Assembly (NCBI RefSeq): GCF_024347595.1
Contig: NZ_AP025507.1
Location: 1,302,001 to 1,366,000 of the forward strand
Source of the DNA: Vibrio pomeroyi
GTDB lineage: Bacteria > Pseudomonadota > Gammaproteobacteria > Enterobacterales > Vibrionaceae
Length of the DNA stretch: 64,000 bases
Reading direction: 5' to 3'
Within the stretch, counting starts at the first letter, position 1. Every line of letters starts with the position of its first letter. The position numbers were made by a program, and so were the translations under genes. The notes under the pieces were generated by a model. It was not told where the DNA came from and did no database searches. It was given only the letters and a program-made list of their open reading frames with translations. Shown here one piece after another: positions 36,566-47,162 of this stretch.

Positions 36566-38488
36566 TTATGCCGAACGTGTACTAAGCTCTTCAATCATCA
36601 TAGTTTCATGATCTGCTATGTTTTTAAGCCCCTCTTCACTCCCTACTCCCCATTGGCCATAGCTCATCATAAAGATCTGTTTAAGGCTCTCGACAGTTGT
36701 TGCTTTCTCGTAATGCTCTTTCTTTGCTGTCGGCAAATAGTTACTTAGTTTAGAGTTGTTATGGCGACTTATCAGGCAAAGGTTACCAAAACTATCCACG
36801 CCCATTGGTAACTCATCAGATTTATTTATTGGTTCACTACCCAGTGGATTCTGTGGGAAATAATGCTCAACCGACGTTCTGAAAGAAAAGCTGAACCCTG
36901 CAACACGCTTGCGTACATAATCCATGTTTACACCTGAGAACGACTTACCTTTCTTGAGCTGCTTCCAAAGCTTGTAATCAAGTCGATTAAATATAAAGTT
37001 CTGAACTCCAGTACCTTGATTTAAATACGTACGGTCAAGTTTTACCTCTTGTAGCTCAACATCAGTGAACGTTAGTTCGTAATAATCAGTATGTTCAGCA
37101 TCAATAGTTAGTTGTCCAAATCGTCCAAAGAAGAATCGGTCACTTAAATGTTCTAGGAAGGCCGTATACTCAGATGAGTCAACATCGCCACTTTCTGACG
37201 AATTTTCATAAAGATAGTGTAATGAAGCATTCAGCCAATGCTTATAGACAAGAGTAGGAAAAGACACATGAAACATTGAAAGTAACATGATCAATTGCTG
37301 ATTGTGGTCTTCGGAAGCACTGTTGGTATAACTAAAAGTACGCTTTTTATTTTCATAAAGTTTCAGCGTTTTTAAACTCCAGTCTTCATCGTTCTCACGC
37401 TTGATAATGTAGCGATCGAATAACATACGACATTTCAGCAAGTTGAGGGAAAACTGGTGAGCGTTGGGCTTTTCATCTGAAAAGATCTCCAACAGTCGTT
37501 TATCATCCAAAGGGATGTCTTTTTTCAGTGTAACGCGCAGTACATGAAGTAAGAAGTTCGAGAAATTGATAACGGAACCAAAAGTACCTGTTTCCTCATT
37601 CTCATCGGGAGAAGATACCTTTTTTGCGTGAAGCTGAGGGGTTGCGATGATGTCAGCCATGGTTCTTACTTGATTATTGGTGCTCTCTGCTTTTATTTGC
37701 TGGCACAGAACCTCAAAACTCTGAGGAATGTGATTCCAATCTAAACCAAACACATGACTTCTGATCTTAGAATGAATCCCTAATTGAACATAGCGATTCA
37801 TTTCCGAGCAAGCATCCCATACGCTTGCAAACGCATTTCTCTCATCATCATTGATCAGTTCAGACATCAATCGTGCTTTTAGGACTTCATGCTTTTCGAG
37901 TTGTTCTCCACGGTTATTCATGATCTCAAAGTAATGATTCAGATCTGTATCTTCAGGAACGATCACCCGTAGAATTCTCACGTTGTTCAGCAAGTAATCA
38001 CTAAATTGTGCAATATCCTTTATGTGATTAGACAGGAAGCGTTTTGAAATTTCATAAGCAGATCGAATGTTTGCTTCTTCAAGTTCATCCCCTCGACGAT
38101 TAGGCTCGTTAAACAGCTTTCGTAAGGTTTGAACAGATTTAGGGCGGCTATCAAAACCAAGATTCAATTTTTGAATATCTGGCAGTATTGTCGAAAACTC
38201 ATTCTTTAACACTGATAGGATGATACTAAGTGTAGTGTGCCGTTGTTGCCCATCGATTGTCTCATATCGATTATCATCGCGTTTATAGGCGACTAGACTA
38301 CCAATGTAATAAGTGCTTTTCCCTTTACTTTTTGAAGCAATATCCCACACATCTTGAAGGAGTTGTTCGACTTCAGGTTCCCCCCATGCGTAATTACGCT
38401 GATAGATTGGGATAATATAATCACCTTGTTGAAAGAGCTCGGCAACTGACAACTCTTGAATGCTTTGATTACTGCTCACTTTGTACAT
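36566..38488 (-). CDS. DUF262 + DUF1524-like (GmrSD-type) protein
   Basis: The 640-residue protein has an N-terminal DUF262 ParB-like domain with signature IDGQQRHTTL (~residue 76) and a C-terminal HNH-like DUF1524 region: VEHYFPQNP (~538), then GNLCLISRHNNSKLSN. This domain pair is that of GmrSD type IV restriction enzymes, which use nucleotide hydrolysis to cut modified DNA. Its start overlaps the upstream DUF262 gene by 20 bp, so they are co-translated. Target modification is unknown. Confidence 0.82.
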   Translation of the reverse strand: MYKVSSNQSIQELSVAELFQQGDYIIPIYQRNYAWGEPEVEQLLQDVWDIASKSKGKSTYYIGSLVAYKRDDNRYETIDGQQRHTTLSIILSVLKNEFSTILPDIQKLNLGFDSRPKSVQTLRKLFNEPNRRGDELEEANIRSAYEISKRFLSNHIKDIAQFSDYLLNNVRILRVIVPEDTDLNHYFEIMNNRGEQLEKHEVLKARLMSELINDDERNAFASVWDACSEMNRYVQLGIHSKIRSHVFGLDWNHIPQSFEVLCQQIKAESTNNQVRTMADIIATPQLHAKKVSSPDENEETGTFGSVINFSNFLLHVLRVTLKKDIPLDDKRLLEIFSDEKPNAHQFSLNLLKCRMLFDRYIIKRENDEDWSLKTLKLYENKKRTFSYTNSASEDHNQQLIMLLSMFHVSFPTLVYKHWLNASLHYLYENSSESGDVDSSEYTAFLEHLSDRFFFGRFGQLTIDAEHTDYYELTFTDVELQEVKLDRTYLNQGTGVQNFIFNRLDYKLWKQLKKGKSFSGVNMDYVRKRVAGFSFSFRTSVEHYFPQNPLGSEPINKSDELPMGVDSFGNLCLISRHNNSKLSNYLPTAKKEHYEKATTVESLKQIFMMSYGQWGVGSEEGLKNIADHETMMIEELSTRSA

Positions 38489-39812
38489 ACCCCAAGGCTT
38501 TAAACATCTCGATTAACCCGTCAATTTTTGTCCCTTTAATATCGGACTCGTGTACAGGTTCAACGGCAAAAGAGAAGACTTCATGAGGGTGAAGCGCTTT
38601 CTTTATAACCTTGAATATTCCCTGTTTTTCCATTGCAGGGTTATCTATCGATTCAATAACAACACGGTGCTGTACCAAGCGGATGCGATAGCTCCAAACG
38701 AAACATAGCAATGCCGCTTTTTCTAATTCGGCATCGCCAAATTTGTCATAATAGTAAAGCACGGCGCAATAGAAGAGGTTTCGGACATAATGGTCGCCTA
38801 CCCGGTTACGACCTTTGTAGCTTGTGATGGTTTTCAATATCTTTGTCAGTTCAGGCTTTTCATCAATAAATAGGTTCTGGTAGGCCTTTGTATAGTGTTC
38901 AATGTATTCGAAAAATCTCTTGCCGTTGAGTATGGTTTGATCAACCAAGAATGGGTAAGGCATCATCTGTTGATCCCAATGGCGCACGCGGTCGGAGTTG
39001 TACTCATCAACCATATAGTCCATAGCCCTTAAAGATTCTGCATAACGATAAGTTGCAGAACTTAAGTTCACACCTTTGAATACATCAATGTTATTACGGG
39101 TAAAGTATTTACCTTGTTCTCCTTCAGACCAACGTCTTAGTCTGAAAAGAATATCGCTCATGATCATTTGTAAACTAGGCGCTTTGTTGTCAGGGCTAAC
39201 ACCGCTCTCCCAACTATCAACACACGCTAATCTTTCTTGCTCACTATTAACGGCCATTTCACGTAAATGGAAAGCTTTTAACAAGTCGTAAGGTGCAAGT
39301 GCCTTACCTCGGGCATTTTGTGAATCAAAGAATTGGAAGGCTTCACTCAAGTCATCAAGCTTTACACTTATTAACTCGCACTTATGCAATAGAAATTCGA
39401 CTAACTCTTCACGGTCGGCTTCACTGAGTTGTTTCAATCTGCTTTGAATAATCGCGGCATTGTGCTGAAGGTTTCTAACTGTAGTCGGAGAATCAAAGTT
39501 ATGCTCTAGCAATGTAGGGTTACAGACACGTTTATTGTCAATTAAGTTACACAGTAACGTTAATGTCAATAAACGCTGTTGCCCATCAACAATTGAAAGT
39601 TGTTGAAAAGATTGAGATTGGTTTGCTTGTTCTTCATGAATAACCACTGTCCCAAGGCGGTAACTGCTTTTATTACGATGACGTAGCACATCATCGAGTA
39701 GTTGATTGACATGTCTTGCGTGCCATTTATATGGGCGCTGATAATCCGGGATCGTCAAAGGGAGTTCGAGCATATCTTTGATGGAAAATACTTGTTTATC
39801 AATAATTGCCAT
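38469..39812 (-). CDS. DUF262-domain protein
   Basis: The 447-residue protein has the DUF262 hallmarks: IPDYQRPYKW at the N-terminus and VDGQQRLLTL near residue 75. Its C-terminal part is helical and lacks a convincing HNH motif, so nuclease activity probably resides in the partner gene. It is first in the three-gene operon with a second DUF262 protein and a helicase. Possible roles are sensing or regulating the nuclease. Confidence 0.8.
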   Translation of the reverse strand: MAIIDKQVFSIKDMLELPLTIPDYQRPYKWHARHVNQLLDDVLRHRNKSSYRLGTVVIHEEQANQSQSFQQLSIVDGQQRLLTLTLLCNLIDNKRVCNPTLLEHNFDSPTTVRNLQHNAAIIQSRLKQLSEADREELVEFLLHKCELISVKLDDLSEAFQFFDSQNARGKALAPYDLLKAFHLREMAVNSEQERLACVDSWESGVSPDNKAPSLQMIMSDILFRLRRWSEGEQGKYFTRNNIDVFKGVNLSSATYRYAESLRAMDYMVDEYNSDRVRHWDQQMMPYPFLVDQTILNGKRFFEYIEHYTKAYQNLFIDEKPELTKILKTITSYKGRNRVGDHYVRNLFYCAVLYYYDKFGDAELEKAALLCFVWSYRIRLVQHRVVIESIDNPAMEKQGIFKVIKKALHPHEVFSFAVEPVHESDIKGTKIDGLIEMFKALGYVQSEQ

Positions 39813-40139
39813 TTAACTTAAATCCCCCCTTTCGGTGTCTGAGTGGGTATACATGTATAAGTCCCACATATTCCGAGTTTATCCTATCATGGATATACAT
39901 TCTTACGCTTTTTAATATTCAATTAACTGCATTCGAGGTGAGTGTTTAGTAGTTGTTATTATTGATATATCTAGGTCAAAATAAATCTACTAGAAGCTTA
40001 GATTATTGATGTCGACTCTAACTTGAACGCTGTTGCTCAACTAACGTATTCCTGTCTAAAGTAATAGAGATTATTTGTAATCTTTTAGAATCAGTGGTTA
40101 AGAGCTACAACAAAGTGTGGTTTCAGTAGAGTTTGTATT
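39813..40139. other. Gene-free stretch, promoter side of the DUF262 operon
   Basis: This AT-rich DNA lies between the DUF262 operon start and the stop of the next leftward gene. It must hold the DUF262 operon promoter. No repeat or hairpin of note was seen. Confidence 0.4.
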
Positions 40140-41333
40140 CTATCGCGCCAAGAACTTAACAAAATGCTCAAACAACCCGACTCTAAATAACCGAGTCGAT
40201 GTCGCTGAATTCTTGTAAATACGCCCTTTCACATCTAGTTCCATTACTGAGCAGTTATCCCAATGCGCCGCACTCTTACTGTAATCAAGCGTACCTAATG
40301 CTTGGCCTGCCGCTTTCAATTCGCTTAGCGAAGCTCCATTGCTAGCTAGTCGATGGATAGTCAAGCCTAATGCTTGCCAAATTTGAGGGGACAAATGATA
40401 TCCAGAACGGTCTTTTACAAAAGAATCTTTCAGCGACTCAAGCCATGCGCTCATAAACGAAGATATTTTATCCATATAACCTTCAGATAGAGCTAAAGTA
40501 AGTTGCGTACCATCAGGTAACGTTACGTCTTTCGACATCTTACTGTATTCCTGCGTACCCATTCCCGCAACAGCACCGACAATCAACTTGAATAGGATAT
40601 ATTGCGTTGTTATGTAATGCTCTGACACTTTTACGTGTTTGGAGTTAAAATTTACACCACCATAAGATTCAATATCTGTGTCTTGTATTAGTTCTTCAAT
40701 AAAAGGCTTTAAAGGGAAGTAATCATCAGGTAGCAAATTTTTCCCATTACTAAGGTGTGGAAGGCTTAATGGTGAATTGAAAATATTGCTGTTCTTGAAT
40801 AATTCAATAACATGCTTAGCATCCATGCCGCGTTCGTTATCAAAAACAATACGCACTTCAACACTCTCCATTGCTAGACGTTGTCTTAGTTCGCTTCTCT
40901 GACTAGTCTCTTTAACACTTAGTCTTGAACTAAACAAAAATGTTTTTAGGCCAAAAAATTTGCAGATTGCAATCAATCCTAAAACGTTTTCGACAACGCA
41001 TGTGTTAGATGAGTCATAACCTAATACAGAAGACTGTTTACTAGAAGCATTTGTAAGTTCAGGTCTACCGACAACAGCAAAAGTCAATGATAACGGCACA
41101 CCAACTGTCCGCTCCATTACAATACTCTCTAGCTCTGCCTGTATTTGCTGAACCTTTTCAGCATTTTTTGAGTTAACAGCAGCATCGACAGCCCACGTCA
41201 TTTCATTCAATAACGTACTTGTATTGAAGTATGCCCCAATTTCTATCATTGGCATCGTAGTGATGAGCGTTTTCTGTGTCCGCCCCTGTGACGTAACTAA
41301 CATACCACTAATTTTTTTATCTGAAATTTTCAA
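40140..41333 (-). CDS. Unrecognised 397-aa protein
   Basis: The protein is soluble, without signal peptide or membrane helix. Visible features are MPMIEIGAYFNTSTLLNEM, VPLSLTFAVVGRPELTN, and VVENVLGLIAICKFFGL, an alternating pattern that could be a Rossmann-like or DndB/DGQHR-like fold; the diagnostic DGQHR motif is absent. It is transcribed divergently from a ParB-like gene across 144 bp, so the two may share control and function. Confidence 0.65.
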   Translation of the reverse strand: MKISDKKISGMLVTSQGRTQKTLITTMPMIEIGAYFNTSTLLNEMTWAVDAAVNSKNAEKVQQIQAELESIVMERTVGVPLSLTFAVVGRPELTNASSKQSSVLGYDSSNTCVVENVLGLIAICKFFGLKTFLFSSRLSVKETSQRSELRQRLAMESVEVRIVFDNERGMDAKHVIELFKNSNIFNSPLSLPHLSNGKNLLPDDYFPLKPFIEELIQDTDIESYGGVNFNSKHVKVSEHYITTQYILFKLIVGAVAGMGTQEYSKMSKDVTLPDGTQLTLALSEGYMDKISSFMSAWLESLKDSFVKDRSGYHLSPQIWQALGLTIHRLASNGASLSELKAAGQALGTLDYSKSAAHWDNCSVMELDVKGRIYKNSATSTRLFRVGLFEHFVKFLAR

Positions 41334-41477
41334 AGAATTACATCCACTTACCGAGTAAATTTACTCTAATACAAAAATAAAGCTTGATCCGACAGCTATG
41401 TCGGATCAATACTATATAGGTACCTTAGAGTCATAGGTTATTAAATAGCGATTGTGCCACGATTGATAGGTGTTAGC

Positions 41478-42707
41478 ATGAAAGATAAAACAAATAGTCA
41501 AAATATCAATGAGATATCAGATGATGACTTGGAAGACTCAATAGTAGATAGCTTGTTATTACGACGCGATGAAAAGAAAATAAATAGCTATTTGGGTAGC
41601 TCAAAGGCGTTGTTAAAAACAGCAGCATTACTGTCGTCTCAACAAATTGATGATATTTTTCAATCAAAGGCTCGTTATTATTCTGGTGTAAGAACTGTTC
41701 AAACAACGTTGAAGTGTATTGTTATTTATATCAGCCCTCAGCTTGCACGTGATATGTTGCAGTTTTCCCGCCGTGGTTTGATTAACTCTAGTCACGCAAA
41801 CCGGAAAATAAGCAGAACAAGAGTAAAAATGTACGCAGATTCGATGAAGAACGGAAAATGGTGTCTTACGGGGGAACCCATTCTCATTTCTTTTGATGGT
41901 GAAATCCTTAATGGTCATCACCGCTTAGAAGCCTCGCATGAATCGAATACAGGCTTTATTACACCGATTATTTATGATGTGACGGACGATCTGTCCTTTG
42001 CAAATATAGATGTTGGTAATCTACGCTCTAGATCCCAAGTTCTAGAGATGTCGGGGGTTCAAGTTAACGCTCAAGTGTTATCTCGTGTAGCTATGCTATC
42101 AAAAGCATTTGGTATGACACCTAATCCTTATGCATTCCGGGGCACTCAAGGTACCTTGTTTCAACCATCAGAAATTCTTGCTTATGTAGAGGAAAATGAA
42201 GAATTAGCATTGTCTGTCGATTTTGTTTCTAAGATAGTAAAAAGACACAAACTTGAGAGCCAAGTGTCCGAGGCGATCTACGCTTTTGCCCATTACTTGA
42301 TAAAACAAAAGATCAAAGCAAGCCTACTTAATGAAAATCTACCCATATCTCCAGAAACATACCTCACTCGAATTATTTCCTCATTGGGATTAGAATCTGA
42401 AGATGACATCGAATATCAAGTACGTAATTATCTTCAATCTTTGGTACATGAATCTACAAGCTACTCTTTGCTCTGTAAACTTTCAGCCATATTTAAGGGT
42501 TGGAACATGCATCTAGGCATCCCTGTCGCTGGCAACAAAGTTACTGTTCGTAGGGTCGTTAAATATCGAAAAGATAAAGATGGTAATAAAATACCTATGC
42601 CATCAGCCGGAAACATAAATGAGGCTTTTACAATCCCATGCATTAAAAAAGGGTCCATGCCCAAGAAAATATCGAAGCAAACAAGCGTAAAATTTGTAAA
42701 TAAGTAA
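41478..42707 (+). CDS. ParB/DGQHR-like protein, 409 aa
   Basis: I prefer ATG 41478 (MKDKTNSQNIN); an in-frame GTG lies at 41454. Residues ~100-180 carry a ParB-like signature: MKNGKWCLTGEPILISFDGEILNGHHRL followed by IIYDVTDDLSFANIDVG. ParB-fold proteins of this kind act as DNA-binding or NTP-hydrolysing factors and occur in phages and defence loci. The rest is helical, ending in a basic tail. It is divergent from the 397-residue gene and followed by an IS element 77 bp after its stop. Confidence 0.68.
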   Translation: MKDKTNSQNINEISDDDLEDSIVDSLLLRRDEKKINSYLGSSKALLKTAALLSSQQIDDIFQSKARYYSGVRTVQTTLKCIVIYISPQLARDMLQFSRRGLINSSHANRKISRTRVKMYADSMKNGKWCLTGEPILISFDGEILNGHHRLEASHESNTGFITPIIYDVTDDLSFANIDVGNLRSRSQVLEMSGVQVNAQVLSRVAMLSKAFGMTPNPYAFRGTQGTLFQPSEILAYVEENEELALSVDFVSKIVKRHKLESQVSEAIYAFAHYLIKQKIKASLLNENLPISPETYLTRIISSLGLESEDDIEYQVRNYLQSLVHESTSYSLLCKLSAIFKGWNMHLGIPVAGNKVTVRRVVKYRKDKDGNKIPMPSAGNINEAFTIPCIKKGSMPKKISKQTSVKFVNK

Positions 42708-42923
42708 TTGTATTAAGAGTCATTTTAAGTTTGTAGATTCCAGTCTGTCCGTATACATAACAGCATTCTGGGTAAAATAGTTAGTGTGTAGTGGTCAACT
42801 AAAATTGGCCACGGTTTTAGAATTTTCCCAATATAATCGTTCTGATTCATTGGGAGTTAGACCACCGTTATACTGATGTGGTCTGAGTTGGCAGTAATAT
42901 CCAATGATGTAGCGAGTGATCTC

Positions 42924-44014
<1,091 letters not shown>

Positions 44015-44160
44015 CTAAGTGACCAAATTCACTATGCCACTACACAGCGACCTACTAGGAATAGGTTACATTGAACACAAATCCGTATAATTTCCTTAAC
44101 CTCCAACGTAATCGATGGGTTGTAGTGTGGGATTGTGCCTAGCATACGCTGAAATTGTAC

Positions 44161-44799
44161 TTATTTAGGATGAACAGGAATCATTGACTTCACGTTGTAT
44201 AGAAAATTTGTCCAGCCTTCAGACCCTCCCGAAACAATCCAACCAGTTAATACGACATCAATACTATCAAACAGCATGACATGTAATGGACTAGCAAACT
44301 GACTAGAGTCTTCGAGACCACCGAGTACTCTCACGGCACCGACGGACGCTAGGCTACATCCAACTAGTAGAGAAGCAACTAAGCACATTCTTCCCGTCTC
44401 TGCTGAATAGTCATTGACTACACTAGTCCAGACTCTAACTCTATCTTTCAAGGCCTCGTCTGTTGGGTTCATCGCTAGGTCGTCTTGTGCTCTTGTTAAT
44501 TCATTTAAATACTCAGTTGAAGTACGTCTTCTAAATGTTCGTTTAAAGGCTTCAATAATCCTCTCATTAATTAGAATAATAAAACCAATAAACGTTATAT
44601 GTGCCATGAACGTATTTTCTGAAATCATTCCTAGGTCAGTAGACATCGTTGTTAGCCCAAAGTGACTAGCAACCATTGCAATAACAAAGAATACCGCTGA
44701 CAACTTTATTATGCTGTACAAATATTTGTTTCTTGTATTGTTCTCAAGCTTGCTTATGAGTTCAGTCTTAGTTGTCATATCAGGTATTTCCTCAGCCAA
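44161..44799 (-). CDS. Four-helix membrane protein, partner of exported nuclease
   Basis: The 212-residue protein has about four hydrophobic helices: YSIIKLSAVFFVIAMVASHF, FMAHITFIGFIILIN, MCLVASLLVGCSLASVGAV, and a weaker LHVMLFDSIDVVLTGWIV. An ~80-residue charged loop lies between the second and third. It overlaps the end of the nuclease gene by 8 bp, so the two are co-translated. It may anchor, regulate or protect against the nuclease. No family is recognised. Confidence 0.65.
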   Translation of the reverse strand: MAEEIPDMTTKTELISKLENNTRNKYLYSIIKLSAVFFVIAMVASHFGLTTMSTDLGMISENTFMAHITFIGFIILINERIIEAFKRTFRRRTSTEYLNELTRAQDDLAMNPTDEALKDRVRVWTSVVNDYSAETGRMCLVASLLVGCSLASVGAVRVLGGLEDSSQFASPLHVMLFDSIDVVLTGWIVSGGSEGWTNFLYNVKSMIPVHPK

Positions 44800-45619
44800 C
44801 TCTTTGTCTGCAACGTGAGTTGTTCTTTAGTTCAATCTGCTTAGGTTTTTTTACACGTATCTTCAATAGTTCGAAAATAGCCGGATTATAGTAACTCTCA
44901 TCTTCTCCCTCGAGTGTTTGTATTAGAGAATCTATTGTTCTTCTCGATTGAGATAATGTTTTTGCTGTAGATTCATCCTTGTTACTCATAACCCATAGGT
45001 CGTAAGAGTTTACTCTATTGAAAAATATTAGCTTCCATAGGTAGTCAGGAGTATTTGGTAAACCGTGGCTTACAGAGTAGTAATCATTAGTTATGTCGTT
45101 GCCGTATATTACACCAGCATAAATGGTGAGTGGGCCATACGACTTTTCATCTCGAAAACATTCCGTTAGAGATTCCGTTTTTTTCCAAGCTCCATTTCTA
45201 TTGAATGAAGTTGCCTGAGGAACCATGTTTACCATCACGTTAGTTTCTAATGCGTCTACGTAGCTATCGTCAAAATGGTCAATCGCAATTAGATGTCCTA
45301 CATCATAGCCTTTATGATGCGATGCATATGTGCTATCAGACGACTGTTGACACCCAAGCTCATTTGCCGTTGGATCTAGGAAATAGTTTCGGTTCGACGT
45401 ATCTACTGAGCCAGTATCTGGCCCTAGTTCTGCTGTTGCAAGAATAGCTCCTCTCTGTCTACATGCCAGCCAAACATCAAACCGTTTATAGCTGCAATAT
45501 GCAATGTCGTTTTTGGCTGCTTTATAGCAATTAGCATATGAACTAGAGCTAAAACCAACGATAGCTACTGCTAATATAAAATGTATCAAGTTAATGTCGC
45601 TCCACTCAGTTACTGACAT
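44792..45619 (-). CDS. Exported DNA/RNA non-specific endonuclease (NUC1 type)
   Basis: The 275-residue protein has a hydrophobic export segment (LIHFILAVAIVGFSSSSYA) and a beta-beta-alpha-metal nuclease domain. The catalytic region reads YDVGHLIAIDHF (~residue 103), where DRGH is usual, and NMVPQATSFNRNGAWKKTE matches the metal-binding Asn/Trp/Glu set. Four or more cysteines suggest disulphides and a periplasmic location. It is the first gene of a two-gene unit with the membrane protein. An Arg-to-Val change in the motif could lower activity. Confidence 0.8.
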   Translation of the reverse strand: MSVTEWSDINLIHFILAVAIVGFSSSSYANCYKAAKNDIAYCSYKRFDVWLACRQRGAILATAELGPDTGSVDTSNRNYFLDPTANELGCQQSSDSTYASHHKGYDVGHLIAIDHFDDSYVDALETNVMVNMVPQATSFNRNGAWKKTESLTECFRDEKSYGPLTIYAGVIYGNDITNDYYSVSHGLPNTPDYLWKLIFFNRVNSYDLWVMSNKDESTAKTLSQSRRTIDSLIQTLEGEDESYYNPAIFELLKIRVKKPKQIELKNNSRCRQRVG

Positions 45620-45848
45620 GTAGATATCTAGTTAGCTATTGATATAGTTTCCCTCGAAAAGCTAGTTTAGATGCAAAAAAATACAAATATCGTTTCACAT
45701 TATTGTGTTTGGTGTCTGATTTATCAGATCAAATTGCATATAGCTTAAAAAATCTCCTATATTCATACTTGTTACATTCAACTGAGAGAAAGAAAACACT
45801 ATCACCCGTAATTCTCATTGCACGTCTTATGGTAAAAAGGAAGGTATT

Positions 45849-47162
45849 ATGACAATGTCTTGGTCTGAACTAATAAGTACAGTCGGTGGTCAATTAGATG
45901 ATTTCAAAACTGAAAACGGTTACTCACTATTAGACCCAATTGACATTAATGCTTTCGAAGCAGTCAATGCTGCCGATTTTAGTCAACATGTAAACTTCAA
46001 AAAACTACAACTCGAGAAGAACCTTAGTGAAGCAATTTCGCTACTGGACAGGTGTACAGATAGCCGAAAATTAGCCTACGACATACAAGAGAGTTTTTTT
46101 AGAACGGTATTATCTACTTATAAACAAAGAAAGATACATGAGGAAACTTTAAAAGAAATAAACAAAGGTCTTTTTACCATCAATCATGAGTCCAGCAAAC
46201 TTGAATTAGAGACAGTAACTCAGCGCAAAGTTTTTATTGAGCAGTTGATAGGAAATTATACCGGTAGCACAGACACTATCGAGTACGAGAACTTAAGATT
46301 CGAAAGTGAAACAATTCAAGCGAAGATTGAATTACACAAATCCCAACAAATATTGGAAGAAGTTCGCAAAAGTACAATCGAAGCTAAATACAATACAGAG
46401 CTAGACGCTCAGAAAGTAATTAACGGTAGGATGGCGATGGATGGCTCCCCTACAAATTACAAAAAAAGGTTCGATTCAATCAAAGAGCAGTTCGATGTCG
46501 ACCTAGCTGGTGCATATCGCCGCTTATTATCTGTTAGAGATGCGGTCACTCCGATATATGGGATTAATTTCAACCAACAAAATGAACTAAGCTTACCGGA
46601 TTTCCCAAACATTACGCCGACATCAGTAGATAGCCTCGATAAGTTGAAATCTTGGACACGTCAATTAGTCTTAGTTTTGCAACAGCGGCTTATATCCGAC
46701 CAAGATATCGTGATTCGTGTTTCGATTAAAAATGACTGCACTATAAAAAAATTAAGCACTGAAACAGGAGGCTGGGATCCAAGCTCTATAGGGAGCGGCC
46801 TAATTCAATTCGAAATGCCTGACAATTTATTTAGTGGATTAGACTACGTCCGTATGAGAGGAGTCTCGGTTGGAAGTAGTAAAAAGTCGTGGCGTGTTAA
46901 AATTGAACCGCCTTCTATGTCAGTTGATGACGACGATAGAAGTATATATTTAGGTAGGGTATTACCTTTTGGAAACGACGGTAAAGGCGGTAAGGACCAA
47001 GTATTTCGCGGCTCTGCGCTGCACAATGTCGACCCGAAAACAGGTATGTGGAAACTTCAAGTGATAGGAAATTCGTTAGATAGCAATTCTCCCTTTAGCG
47101 ATACTGAGGAGGCTGATTTTTATCTCGACCTCTACCTATCAGCAATTGTGGGTGAGCAGTAA
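45849..47162 (+). CDS. Coiled-coil protein with Tc-toxin-like C-terminus (uncertain), 437 aa
   Basis: Residues ~55-230 are strongly helical and charged, probably a long coiled coil. Residues ~300-437 are beta-rich, with GSGLIQFEMPDNLFSGLDYVRMRGVSVG and DDDRSIYLGRVLPFG. That stretch recalls the C-terminal region of Tc-type (TcA) toxins, but the match is from memory and weak. No signal peptide is present. The stop overlaps the next start by one base (TAATG), so the two genes form a unit. Function is unknown. Confidence 0.65.
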   Translation: MTMSWSELISTVGGQLDDFKTENGYSLLDPIDINAFEAVNAADFSQHVNFKKLQLEKNLSEAISLLDRCTDSRKLAYDIQESFFRTVLSTYKQRKIHEETLKEINKGLFTINHESSKLELETVTQRKVFIEQLIGNYTGSTDTIEYENLRFESETIQAKIELHKSQQILEEVRKSTIEAKYNTELDAQKVINGRMAMDGSPTNYKKRFDSIKEQFDVDLAGAYRRLLSVRDAVTPIYGINFNQQNELSLPDFPNITPTSVDSLDKLKSWTRQLVLVLQQRLISDQDIVIRVSIKNDCTIKKLSTETGGWDPSSIGSGLIQFEMPDNLFSGLDYVRMRGVSVGSSKKSWRVKIEPPSMSVDDDDRSIYLGRVLPFGNDGKGGKDQVFRGSALHNVDPKTGMWKLQVIGNSLDSNSPFSDTEEADFYLDLYLSAIVGEQ

